Shown here: positions 39,512-48,002 of the stretch, one piece after another
How the letters are laid out: the number at the start of each line of letters is the position of its first letter
Position numbering within the stretch: the stretch's first letter is position 1
Source of the DNA: Oxalicibacterium flavum
GTDB taxonomy: Bacteria; Pseudomonadota; Gammaproteobacteria; Burkholderiales; Burkholderiaceae_D
Length of the DNA stretch: 64,000 bases
Assembly: GCF_014635065.1 (NCBI RefSeq)
Contig: NZ_BMCG01000001.1
Span: 372,001-436,000, forward strand
Direction of reading: 5' to 3'
Made by a program: the position numbers and the translations under genes
Notes under the pieces: model-generated
What the model was told of the DNA's origin: nothing
What the model saw: only the letters and a program-made list of their open reading frames with translations
Databases searched by the model: none

Positions 39512-40948
39512 TCAACCGTTGTCATGGACCCAGCGCAGCAGTGCATCCTGCGCCGCGCGGCCCTGTTCCGCATGCGTGTCGTTGATGATGCAGACTACCG
39601 CATAGCGCTTGCCCGACAATGCCTGCACGTAGCCAGCCACCGCACGCACGCCGTCGAGCGAACCGGTCTTGATGTGCGCGCGGCCGGCGACGTCGTCATT
39701 GACGAGCCGGCGCCGCATGGTGCCGTCGAGCCCGACCACCGGCATCGACGAAATGAACTCGGGCATCATCGGCGACTGGTAAGCCGCCACCAGCATGCGT
39801 CCCATGGTGGCCGGCGTGATCTGCTCGATGCGCGACAGGCCAGAACCGTTCTCGACCACGAAGCGCTGGGTATCGATGCCCTTGCGGCTCAGCCACGCGC
39901 GCAACAGGTTGGCACCGAACTGCGGGGTGGCCGGCACGTCGCCGTGCTGAGCGGCGATCGTCAACAGCAGGTGACGCGCCATGACGTTATTGCTGAACTT
40001 GTTGATGTCGCGCACGATCTCGGGCAGCGGCGGCGATTGCCATTCCGCGATCTGCTGCGCATCGGCGGGCGTCACGCCATCGAGCACTGTGCCGCTGAAC
40101 GTGCCGCCGATCTCCATCCACAGTTGGCGGAACACCAGACCGAAATAATCGGTGGCGGGCATCGTATAGGGATGCACGTACCAGCCGCGCTCGCCACAGG
40201 ACGCGGGATAGCTGCCCTCGAACCACAGTCCCTGTGCACCGAACTGCGGGCGCAATGCGCTTTGCCAGTCGCCGCATGCACCGTTCGACAACAGGGGCGT
40301 GCGCACCTGGGCCGGCGACCATGCGACCGGCGGATCGAACTGCAGCGAGACGGTGCGCTGTGCCGCGTCCGGCCGGAAGCGCATGGTCAGCACGTTGTAG
40401 TTGAGCAGCAGCGCATCGGGACCGACGTTGTAGGGCTTGAACGGTTCGGCATCGAAAGCGCCGGCATCGTGCGCTTCTGCGCGATAGATGCTGCGATCGA
40501 GAATCAGGTTGCCCTGTATCTCGCGTATGCCGGCCGCGCGGATCTGTCGCAGAAACTGCCAGAACTTCTCGGTCACCAGCTTGGGATCGCCCTCGCCCCT
40601 GATGATCAGGTCTCCCTGTAGCACGTCGCCGTTGAGCGTGCCGCGCGTGTAGGCACGTGTCTTCCAGGTAAAGGCCGGCCCCAGCATCTCGAGCGCGGCG
40701 TCGGTGGTGACCAGTTTCATGGTCGAAGCGGGATTGAAGCCGGCTTCCGCATTCCACGCCATCAAGGGCAATGGGCCGTCAACCTGCTGCACATAGACAC
40801 CGACCGATTGCATGGGAATGGCGTTGCGCACCAGCGCGTCGGCCACCGGAGGAGGCAGAGCTTCGGCTGCCGGCAATGCAGCTGGCGCAAGCCCGAGCAT
40901 CAGAGGAAAAAAGATATTGGCTGCGGGAAAGAATCTGGAGAGGCGCAT
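39512..40948 (-). CDS. dacB: D-alanyl-D-alanine carboxypeptidase/endopeptidase (PBP4 type)
   Basis: This 478-residue periplasmic enzyme has a signal peptide ending near 'ALPAAEA'. It trims or cleaves peptidoglycan peptide cross-links. The class C penicillin-binding motifs are SxxK at Ser75-Lys78 ('PASTMKLV'), SxN in 'INKFSNNVMARH' (about residue 330) and KTG in 'AHIKTGSLDGVRAVAGY' (about residue 435). The insertion between the first two motifs is typical of PBP4. Probably monocistronic. Confidence 0.95.
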   Translation of the reverse strand: MRLSRFFPAANIFFPLMLGLAPAALPAAEALPPPVADALVRNAIPMQSVGVYVQQVDGPLPLMAWNAEAGFNPASTMKLVTTDAALEMLGPAFTWKTRAYTRGTLNGDVLQGDLIIRGEGDPKLVTEKFWQFLRQIRAAGIREIQGNLILDRSIYRAEAHDAGAFDAEPFKPYNVGPDALLLNYNVLTMRFRPDAAQRTVSLQFDPPVAWSPAQVRTPLLSNGACGDWQSALRPQFGAQGLWFEGSYPASCGERGWYVHPYTMPATDYFGLVFRQLWMEIGGTFSGTVLDGVTPADAQQIAEWQSPPLPEIVRDINKFSNNVMARHLLLTIAAQHGDVPATPQFGANLLRAWLSRKGIDTQRFVVENGSGLSRIEQITPATMGRMLVAAYQSPMMPEFISSMPVVGLDGTMRRRLVNDDVAGRAHIKTGSLDGVRAVAGYVQALSGKRYAVVCIINDTHAEQGRAAQDALLRWVHDNG

Positions 40949-41019
40949 GTCTGTCTGGGAGTGTGAACAGACACGATTATTGCATGTGACATGCAGTCGG
41001 CGCAGCCGCCTGTTCGCAC

Positions 41020-43896
41020 CTAGACAGGCAGATCGTCCTCCGCCAGAGTCAGGCGCACGCCGTCGCGCAGCATCTGGGTCATGGCATCTGCGGTCAGCGG
41101 CCGGCTGAAGAAATATCCCTGCATGTGATCGCAGCCATGCTGGCGCAGATAGCTGAGCTGTTCGGCGGTTTCCACGCCTTCGGCGATGACCTGCAAGCGC
41201 AGGCTGTGCGCAAGAGAAATGATGGAGCTGACGATGGCCGCGTCGTCCGGATCGATCGTGATGTCATTGACGAATGAACGATCGATCTTCAGCACATCGA
41301 TGGGAAAACGCTTGAGATAGCTGAGGCTGGAGTAGCCGGTGCCGAAGTCGTCGATCGAAAGCTGCACGCCCAGCGTCTTCATTTCGCGCAGGATGCCGAT
41401 CGCATGGTCAACATCCGCCATGACCAGGCTTTCGGTCAACTCGATCTCCAGGCTCGCGCTCGGCAGGCCGCTGCGCTCCAGCGCCGTGGCAATCGATTGC
41501 GCGAGGTCTTCCTGCGCAAACTGCCTTGCAGACAGATTGACGGCGGTACGCAAGGGACCGAAGCCCGCATCCAGCCACAATCGGGTCTGGCGGCACGCCT
41601 CGGCGATCACCCAGTTGCCGATCGGGACGATCAGGCCGGTTTCCTCGGCTAGGCTGATGAAGCGCACCGGCGGCACCATGCCGAGCTCTGGATGCTGCCA
41701 TCGGATCAGCGCTTCGACACCCACGATCTCGCGCGTGTTCAGATCCACCTGCGGCTGGTAATAGAGCTGAAACTCGTTGCGCTCCAGCGCAAGCCGCAGA
41801 TCGCCCTCCAGCCGCAGCCTTTCGAGCGCGCGCTCGTTCATTTCCGAGGTGTAGAACTGGAAGTTGTTGCGTCCCAGCTCCTTGGCGCGATACATCGCAA
41901 TGTCGGCATGCTTGATCAGTGCCTCCGGCGTGTCGCCGTCAGCCGGATAGACGGCCACGCCGACACTGCAACTGATGAAAAACTCATGTCCCTCGATCGT
42001 CATCGGCTGCACGATCGCATCCATGATGCGCCTGACAATGCCGGTGGTCAGCCCGGCATCGGTACGCTCGGGCAGCACGATCACGAACTCGTCGCCGCTC
42101 ATGCGCGAAATGGTGTCGGTATCGCGCACCGAATCGTTCATGCGCATCGCCACCGCTTTCAGCAACGCGTCGCCTGCCTGATGGCCGAGCGTATCGTTGA
42201 CGAACTTGAAGCGGTCCAGATCGACGAACAGCACCCAGATCGGATGATCGTATCGGCAGGCATAGGAAATCGCCTGGCCCAGCCGGTCACGCAGCAACGT
42301 GCGGTTGGCAAGACCGGTCAGGGCATCGCGATTGGTCTGGAACTCGAGTTCCGACTCGTAGCGTTTGGTTGCGGTGATGTCATATTGCGCGATCACATAG
42401 TGACTGACCTGGCCGTGATCGTCGCGCACCGGCGCAATGTACATGTCGCTCCAGAACAGCATGCCGTCCTTGCGATAGGTACGCAGCATCGCATGTCCTT
42501 CACGCTGTTCGCCTGCACAGGCGCGAATCTCCTCGATGCCGGGCTGGGCATGGTCATGCCCCCACAGGAAACCGATGTTCCGTCCGATCACTTCGGCTTC
42601 TGCGTAACCGGTGATGCGTTCGAATGCCGGGTTGACGTACTCGATACCGTAATCCGGACCTTCGGCACTGGTGATGACAATGGCGTTGGCGCTGGCCTCG
42701 ATCGCGCGCTCGCGCAGTTGCAAGGCCTGCTCTGCATGACGACGCGCGGCAATGTCGTCGATCAGGTCCTGATTGACGGAACGCAGCTGCATCGTGCGCT
42801 CGTTCACCAGCATCTGGATGCGATGCGAACGCGTGACGATGGTCTGCAGATACGTCGCCGCTCCCAGGCTGAACAGAACGCCGGCCAGCAATGCCCACAA
42901 GGCGTTGCTGTCGCGCGAGACGAAGAAACGGGCCGGCGTGGAGACGACGATGCTCCACGTCTGCCCGGCCACATCGAAAGTCCGTTCATATATCGCGGGC
43001 TGGTCGTAAAACAACCATGTGGGCAGCCCCAGGATCGGCTCCGGCACGGCAGGCAGGCTGCCGCCGCCGAACACCAGCACCTGCGTGTCCGGTTCCGGTG
43101 CCGCATAGACGCTGATATCGACATTCGACACGCCGTCATTGCCGACAACCGCCTCGTCGTCGGCTGCCAGCGCCAGCGACTCACGGATCATCGCATTGCC
43201 GCGAAATACCGCTGCCGTATCGCCGATCCTGGCCGCGTGGCGGGAAGCCGCATCATGCAGCGATGCACCAGGCCGATAGACCGGCATCGATACGATGAAC
43301 CCGCGTCGGTCGCCTTCGTCCTGTACCAGCCGCAGCAGACCGGTCGCAGCCGGCTGGCCCGTCTCGACCGCGCGCTGCATGGTTTCGTTCTGCATGGGAT
43401 GGGAGGCAACGTCGAAACCCAGCGCGGAGCGGTTGGGTTCCAGCGGTTCGATGTAGTCGACGACGTAATACTGGTCACGCTCGGCGGCCGGCACCAGCTT
43501 TCCTTCCTGGCGCTCCGTAATGGCGAAATCCGGAAAGATGGAGCGCATGCGGGCCTCATAGGCCGGCCGCTCCTCTCCCGCGATGAAGCGGCGGTATGCG
43601 ATGGCCTGGATATGCGCATTGCGGGCCAGCAGCGGCGTGGCAAATTCCCGGAACTGCTGGCGGCTGACCTCGCCAAAGGTCGAGAACATCTGATTGATGT
43701 TCGCCAGCACATGCATCGAATTCTCGAGCCCGCTCTGGATCGCGCCGACATTCGCCTGGGCACGCTGCTGGAACTCGATATCCACGTTGTCGTGCGCAAG
43801 CCGACGCAACGATGTGAACAGGATCGCGCTGATCAGCAAGCCGATCAGCAGCGTCAGCACGGCTGCCATCGACACGGGGGAATGTCTGCAACGCAT
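41020..43896 (-). CDS. CHASE-PAS-GGDEF-EAL membrane protein (c-di-GMP turnover)
   Basis: From the ATG at 43896 this gives 958 residues; TTG and GTG codons up to 43968 would add up to 24. Order: membrane segment, periplasmic CHASE domain (about 50-250), second membrane segment (about 310-330), PAS (about 375-490), GGDEF, EAL. The cyclase motif reads SGDEF (600-604) rather than GGDEF, which is tolerated in some active enzymes. The phosphodiesterase signature 'VEALIRWQHPE' (Glu728) and 'DDFGTGYSSLSYLKRFPID' are intact, so c-di-GMP hydrolysis is the safer prediction. Confidence 0.92.
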   Translation of the reverse strand: MRCRHSPVSMAAVLTLLIGLLISAILFTSLRRLAHDNVDIEFQQRAQANVGAIQSGLENSMHVLANINQMFSTFGEVSRQQFREFATPLLARNAHIQAIAYRRFIAGEERPAYEARMRSIFPDFAITERQEGKLVPAAERDQYYVVDYIEPLEPNRSALGFDVASHPMQNETMQRAVETGQPAATGLLRLVQDEGDRRGFIVSMPVYRPGASLHDAASRHAARIGDTAAVFRGNAMIRESLALAADDEAVVGNDGVSNVDISVYAAPEPDTQVLVFGGGSLPAVPEPILGLPTWLFYDQPAIYERTFDVAGQTWSIVVSTPARFFVSRDSNALWALLAGVLFSLGAATYLQTIVTRSHRIQMLVNERTMQLRSVNQDLIDDIAARRHAEQALQLRERAIEASANAIVITSAEGPDYGIEYVNPAFERITGYAEAEVIGRNIGFLWGHDHAQPGIEEIRACAGEQREGHAMLRTYRKDGMLFWSDMYIAPVRDDHGQVSHYVIAQYDITATKRYESELEFQTNRDALTGLANRTLLRDRLGQAISYACRYDHPIWVLFVDLDRFKFVNDTLGHQAGDALLKAVAMRMNDSVRDTDTISRMSGDEFVIVLPERTDAGLTTGIVRRIMDAIVQPMTIEGHEFFISCSVGVAVYPADGDTPEALIKHADIAMYRAKELGRNNFQFYTSEMNERALERLRLEGDLRLALERNEFQLYYQPQVDLNTREIVGVEALIRWQHPELGMVPPVRFISLAEETGLIVPIGNWVIAEACRQTRLWLDAGFGPLRTAVNLSARQFAQEDLAQSIATALERSGLPSASLEIELTESLVMADVDHAIGILREMKTLGVQLSIDDFGTGYSSLSYLKRFPIDVLKIDRSFVNDITIDPDDAAIVSSIISLAHSLRLQVIAEGVETAEQLSYLRQHGCDHMQGYFFSRPLTADAMTQMLRDGVRLTLAEDDLPV

Positions 43897-44122
43897 CAGT
43901 TGAATGACCTTGGACCGGCGGCTTACACCATGAAGGATGGAAGAAGAAACGATACGCACCACCTGCAATCACGATGGTGCATTGGCGATTTTGTTGCCGT
44001 AGGGTAACTTATTTAAGGCGCTTTGATAAGGAAAACAGTTTCCATGCGGAAACTAAAGACGACACAAAAACAACAATTGCCTTCGTGAAGTTCCTTTCAT
44101 GGGACGGAAAAGCCGGCGATTC

Positions 44123-45082
44123 CTACCCCAGCCAGCTCGCGATGGACAACAGCAGAACCAGGAACATCCAGAGCAGAAGCGCGCGCCAGACCAGTCCCAC
44201 CGTGCTCTGCAGGGCACGCACGGAGGCCTCTTCGCCCAGTGGCGCCTCGGTTTCGATATTGATGGAATCGACGATCCCGGCATCGGACGGGATGATGTCG
44301 GCCGCCACTTCCGCCGGTGCGCCCAGCCGTATGCCCATGGCGCCGCCGCCGGAGGACAGGATGATGCCGATGGCCTCGTCCTGCCAGCGTGCGGCGAAAT
44401 TGCGCCACGCATAGATCGCGTCCTCGAAATTGCCGACCACCGCGAATGCCGCCGCGGTCAGCCGTACCGGGATCCAGTCGATCCAGTAAAAGGCCTTGGA
44501 GGCAAAGCGTCCAAACGCCTCGCGCTCGGCGGTCGCGCCCGGTTCGTTCCAGATGCGCGCCAGGTATTCGGCCACGCGATACATCACCGCGCCGATCGGT
44601 CCCAGCGGCGTCAGCATCCAGAAGAACACGCCGAACACATTGCGGTGCGTGGTGATCAGGGCCGTTTCCACCGCGATGCGCGCCACCTCGCTGGCATCCA
44701 TGCCGGCCGTGTCGCGCCGCGTCCATTCGCCGAGCAGCGAACGCGCGGTGGCCTCGTCGCCGTTATTGAGCGCAAGCTGGATCGAGGTGAAGAAATGACT
44801 GTAATGACGAAATCCGAGGGTCAGATAGACCACCAGCACGTTCAGGATCAGGACGGCGAGGATGCCGATCTTGATGGCGATCCAGTACAGCAACGCCACC
44901 GGCACCGTGAACGCCAGAATCATCAAAAGCCATGCGAGCCGTCCCTGATGCGCCTGCCCCGCATTGAAGGATCGCTCGATCTGCGCCGCCAGTGCACGCG
45001 CACCCGCATAGACAGGATTGTCCGCACGCAGCGGTTTCAATTGTTCGATCAGCAGCGCAAAAAGAATGGAAAAAAATGTCAT
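44123..45082 (-). CDS. CobD/CbiB family membrane protein
   Basis: This 319-residue protein has four or five membrane segments: N-terminus 'FFSILFALLIEQLKPLR', about 50-95 two segments, about 165-185, and the C-terminal 'LLLWMFLVLLLSIASWL'. It resembles the CobD/CbiB family, whose cobalamin members make adenosylcobinamide phosphate. No other cobalamin gene is nearby, and betaproteobacteria often keep a divergent paralogue at this kind of locus, so a cobalamin role is doubtful. 'FYWIDWIPVRLTAAAFAVVG' is the most family-like stretch. Confidence 0.75.
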   Translation of the reverse strand: MTFFSILFALLIEQLKPLRADNPVYAGARALAAQIERSFNAGQAHQGRLAWLLMILAFTVPVALLYWIAIKIGILAVLILNVLVVYLTLGFRHYSHFFTSIQLALNNGDEATARSLLGEWTRRDTAGMDASEVARIAVETALITTHRNVFGVFFWMLTPLGPIGAVMYRVAEYLARIWNEPGATAEREAFGRFASKAFYWIDWIPVRLTAAAFAVVGNFEDAIYAWRNFAARWQDEAIGIILSSGGGAMGIRLGAPAEVAADIIPSDAGIVDSINIETEAPLGEEASVRALQSTVGLVWRALLLWMFLVLLLSIASWLG

Positions 45083-45172
45083 GGGTTGCCCTGCTCACGC
45101 GGAAATCGGTCAGGCCATACGATAGCGCAGGGCAAGACGGGAATCAAATCGGCATCGACGGCAAATCCCGTC

Positions 45173-45838
45173 TCACGCCCTCAGAAAATGGAACAGATTG
45201 CGCAGCATGCCGGCAGTCGCGCCCCATATGAAAAAACGTTCGTACGGCATCACATAGAAGGTGCGGCGACCGGTCTGGAATTCCGCAGTACGGCGCTGGT
45301 GATGCATGCCGTTCATCAGGAACGAAAGCGGCACTTCGAAAATCTCCGCCACCTCGAACGGCGCCGGCGTCACGTCGAACGGCGGCTCGATGATGCCCAC
45401 CACCGGCGTCACGCGAAAGCCCGTGCCCGTGTGATATTCAGGCAGGCTGCCGAGCACATCGACATGCCGACGCGCCAGCCCCACCTCTTCCTCCGTCTCG
45501 CGCAGTGCCGTATCGATCGGCGAGACATCGTGCCGCTCCATGCGGCCGCCGGGAAAACTGATCTGCCCGGCGTGATCGTTCAGATGCGCAGTCCGCAGCG
45601 TGAACAGGAGCGTGGGCCCCTGCTCGCGCAATACCACCGGCACCAGTACAGCAGCCTCCGTCAATGGTCCCGCCATCGGGCGCACCAGACGCTCGGCCGT
45701 GATCTCGGGCGTCCACAACGGAGGATGCTGGAAACGACGGCGCAATGCATTCGCCTCCAGCCGGTCTGGCTCCACAGGCGCTTCCCCGCCCAGCGAATCG
45801 ATCGGTAAAGCCTCAGGGTCGAAATGCAATCTGGCCAC
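45173..45838 (-). CDS. Nudix hydrolase, CoA pyrophosphatase type
   Basis: This 221-residue protein has the Nudix box in extended form, 'GGRMERHDVSPIDTALRETEEEVGL' in pattern, about residues 96-120. It is preceded by 'LLFTLRTAHLNDHAGQISFP', which is the CoA-recognition signature (LLTxRSxxLxxHxGQ). It should split coenzyme A or oxidised CoA into 4'-phosphopantetheine and adenosine 3',5'-bisphosphate (YeaB/NudL type). It lies 90 bp upstream of the CobD-family gene on the same strand and may be co-transcribed. Confidence 0.9.
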   Translation of the reverse strand: MARLHFDPEALPIDSLGGEAPVEPDRLEANALRRRFQHPPLWTPEITAERLVRPMAGPLTEAAVLVPVVLREQGPTLLFTLRTAHLNDHAGQISFPGGRMERHDVSPIDTALRETEEEVGLARRHVDVLGSLPEYHTGTGFRVTPVVGIIEPPFDVTPAPFEVAEIFEVPLSFLMNGMHHQRRTAEFQTGRRTFYVMPYERFFIWGATAGMLRNLFHFLRA

Positions 45839-46003
45839 GACAGTTCTTTCGGATAAACAAGGAAAGGATCAACACCACACTTTACAGACAAGCGACAAGG
45901 CACACATCCGCGACAACCGCGTATTTCAGCTTGATCCGCACGGCCGCTATTCCTCGACAGCAAGACACACTTTCAGAAGAAAAACGAAACATTTTGTTCC
46001 CTG

Positions 46004-46022
46004 TGTAACGTTACAAGTAACA
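46004..46022 (+). promoter_or_regulatory. Palindrome, candidate enhancer (UAS) for sigma-54 activator
   Basis: TGTAACGTTACA is perfectly symmetric and followed by a third half-site, GTAACA. It is centred about 160 bp upstream of the expected transcription start of the sigma-54 promoter, a usual place for activator binding. Confidence 0.45.
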
Positions 46023-46144
46023 CTTTCATGATCGTATCCGATCTTGGCAATTCGTATCAGACCACTCGCAAAAATGATCATAGGCCATTGATTTCAATCA
46101 ATAATTTTTTCCTCCTCCGTGTCATTTCAAGCCTTTCAGAAAGA

Positions 46145-46160
46145 TGGCACACGGCTTGCC
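46145..46160 (+). promoter_or_regulatory. Sigma-54 promoter
   Basis: TGGCAC-ACGGC-TTGCC matches the -24/-12 consensus (TGGCAC-N5-TTGC) exactly, with the required 10 bases between the invariant GG and GC. Transcription would start near 46171, giving a leader of about 40 nt with AACGAGGAGAATCGAG before the ATG. Confidence 0.82.
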
Positions 46161-46210
46161 ATAGGGTAAGCAAGCATTCCCGCTTTTTGAACTGAACGAG
46201 GAGAATCGAG

Positions 46211-47746
46211 ATGAACATCACGAGCAAGAAACTTTCCAGCACCCTGCTTTTGCTTGCAGCACTCTCGCTTGTCGGATGCGCCAGCGGTAGCGGTTCGGGC
46301 AGCCTGGCCGGAGGCGGCGGAAACGACGGCGGCGGAAACGGCAATGTTGACGGCGGTGGAGGCAATAACGGTGGCAATAACGGTGGGAACAACGGCGGCA
46401 ACAATGGTGGAAATAATGGTGGCAACAACGGAGGCAATAACGGCGGCGGAGATGGCGATGGCGGAGGCACTCCCACGGTCCCAGCCACCACCACCGGCCA
46501 GCACGTCGATGGCCTGGGCAACATCATTTCCGCTACCGGCAACACCGTTTCTCAAATCGGCGAAACCGTAGGCGACCTCAATCTTCCCGTGGTGCCGGCG
46601 CAAGCACAGGACGACCTTTCCAATGTAGTGGTAGAAGCAGGGGGCATCGTCTCAACGCTCGGCGATGGCGTCAGCTCCGGTCTGGGTCAGATGGGCGTCA
46701 TCGACAATCCCGTCGGCACCACGGTGGCAATCACCGACGACGTCATTGCTCAAACCGGCGTGACCGTCCAGAGCGCAGGCCAGCTTGTGTCAAATCTCGG
46801 CACCGGCCAGTTGAGCGTACTGCAGCCTGTCACCGCGCCCGTCGGCGGTCTTGTCAGCCAGGTTGGCGAAACGGTGGTGGGCCTGTCGGAGAAACTGCCC
46901 GCCGTCATCGAATCCACGCATGTCGAGCGGATCACGCAAAAGCTGAGCAATACCATCGTCCCGCTGACCAGCACGGTCACCACGCTGACCCAACAGGTCG
47001 GCGGCGCCACTGGTCTCGGTCAACCAGTCAACGGCTTGCTGACACGCGTGGGCAATAGCGTGGCTGGCCTTGGCGACAACCTGAGCGCAAGCGGTACGCC
47101 GGTCCTCGGCGATGCCGGCGGCCTGGTTACCTCTACCGGAAACATGGTAGCCACACTCGGAACGCTTGTGCACGGTGGCGATGGCACCGGCGCCAATAAC
47201 GGACTCGGCGCCCTGCTGGCACCGGTCACCGGCATCCTCGGCGGTGGCAATGGCGCCGCCGGCCCGCTCGCTCCGGTAACCGGCCTGGTAGGCGGTCTGA
47301 CCGGCAACGGCGGTAATGGCACGGGCCCGCTGGCACCCGTGACGAATCTGGTGGGCGGCCTGACCGGTGCCATCGGTGGCGGTAATACCGGCGGCCCCCT
47401 GGCTCCGGTAACCGGACTGGTCAGCGGCCTGACCGGCAACGGCAGCGGTCCGCTCGCTCCCGTGACTGGCGTCGTAGGCGGACTGACAGGCGCCCTCGGG
47501 AACGGCAATGGCGGCAACGGTGGCAATGGCGTGCTCGCCCCGGTGACCAATCTTGTGAACGGCGTGACCGGCGCGGTAAACGGTACTGTCGGCGGCAACA
47601 CCGGCGGCCTGTTGGCGCCAGTGACCGTTACCGTTCAGGCACTGGTCGGCGTATCCACCGCGCAACCGGCCAATACCACGACCCAGACCGGCACCAACCC
47701 GGTAGGCAATCTCTTGGGCGGCCTGCTCGGCGCCAAGAAAAACTGA
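46211..47746 (+). CDS. Repeat-rich outer-membrane lipoprotein, sigma-54 controlled
   Basis: The protein has 511 residues. The signal peptide ends in lipobox LVGC (Cys23) followed by Ala-Ser, which favours outer-membrane sorting. Next come a Gly/Asn linker with repeated NNGG units (about 50-80), then a region with regular 'GxxVSxxG' spacing (about 95-320). Finally there are seven copies of a LAPVT-centred repeat, as in 'PLAPVTGLVGGLTG' (about 334-475), and a basic end. There are no enzyme motifs. Similar proteins are sometimes labelled 'collagen-like', but no true Gly-X-Y repeat is present. Its partners are the TpsB-type transporter and the Tad pilus downstream. A surface structural or adhesive role is an inference. 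Confidence 0.75.
   Translation: MNITSKKLSSTLLLLAALSLVGCASGSGSGSLAGGGGNDGGGNGNVDGGGGNNGGNNGGNNGGNNGGNNGGNNGGNNGGGDGDGGGTPTVPATTTGQHVDGLGNIISATGNTVSQIGETVGDLNLPVVPAQAQDDLSNVVVEAGGIVSTLGDGVSSGLGQMGVIDNPVGTTVAITDDVIAQTGVTVQSAGQLVSNLGTGQLSVLQPVTAPVGGLVSQVGETVVGLSEKLPAVIESTHVERITQKLSNTIVPLTSTVTTLTQQVGGATGLGQPVNGLLTRVGNSVAGLGDNLSASGTPVLGDAGGLVTSTGNMVATLGTLVHGGDGTGANNGLGALLAPVTGILGGGNGAAGPLAPVTGLVGGLTGNGGNGTGPLAPVTNLVGGLTGAIGGGNTGGPLAPVTGLVSGLTGNGSGPLAPVTGVVGGLTGALGNGNGGNGGNGVLAPVTNLVNGVTGAVNGTVGGNTGGLLAPVTVTVQALVGVSTAQPANTTTQTGTNPVGNLLGGLLGAKKN
46356..46446 (+). repeat. Short tandem repeat encoding NNGG units
   Basis: About eight 12-bp units of the type GG(T/C)GG(C/A/G)AA(T/C)AA(T/C) vary mainly at third bases. 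Such a tract can gain or lose units by slippage while staying in frame. Confidence 0.8.
47210..47640 (+). repeat. Seven LAPVT-centred coding repeats
   Basis: Seven copies read LLAPVTGIL, PLAPVTGLV, PLAPVTNLV, PLAPVTGLV, PLAPVTGVV, VLAPVTNLV and LLAPVTVTV, separated by glycine-rich spacers of varying length. Confidence 0.85.
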
Positions 47747-47761
47747 CTCCTTGCACTTCAG

Positions 47762-47793
47762 AAACGGGACCTGATTCGTCAGGACCCGTTTTT
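47762..47793 (+). terminator. Terminator after the lipoprotein gene
   Basis: The stem AAACGGG-A-CCTGA / TCAGG-A-CCCGTTT is followed by TT. It implies that the transporter gene needs read-through or its own promoter. Confidence 0.8.
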
Positions 47794-47819
47794 CTTGGAA
47801 TGTCGGATAAGCGCCAAAA

Positions 47820-47869
47820 TTGTTAAATAATCTAAACAAATTTCCACTGCAATGTAATATTTGTTAAAT
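47820..47869 (+). promoter_or_regulatory. A/T-rich leader with two direct TTGTTAAAT repeats
   Basis: TTGTTAAAT occurs at 47820-47828 and again at 47861-47869, 41 bp apart, about four helical turns. An inverted relative, CTAAACAAAT, lies between. This is the only strongly A/T-rich spot before the transporter gene and probably holds its promoter. Confidence 0.4.
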
Positions 47870-48002
47870 TAGTTCATGAATGAAATTCAAATACCATATT
47901 TATGGTATGTGCACTTTTCCCACGAGAAGGCATGCTTCAAGACAACATACGCTAAAGCCTCTGATGGTGGAGAACCATCACAATTTTCGGGAAGACAGAT
48001 TC

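Larger units (their letters stand above)
45839..46210. other. Divergent control region of the lipoprotein/Tad locus
   Basis: These 372 bp, A/T-rich in the right half, have no gene. They contain a 12-bp palindrome TGTAACGTTACA (46004-46015) with an extra half-site, and a sigma-54 promoter (46145-46160). Confidence 0.7.

Noticed and set aside
41692-44007. Open frame of 771 codons antisense to the GGDEF-EAL gene
   Set aside because: It is a shadow of a strongly supported protein. It runs past that gene's start into intergenic DNA and has no ribosome binding site.
46356-46446. Repetitive tract that could be mistaken for a CRISPR or non-coding repeat
   Set aside because: It is in frame, varies at third codon positions and lies inside a protein with a clear signal peptide.
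46078-46603. Proline-rich and Ala/Val-rich frames antisense to the lipoprotein start
   Set aside because: They are shadows of the Gly/Asn repeat tract and cover the sigma-54 promoter.
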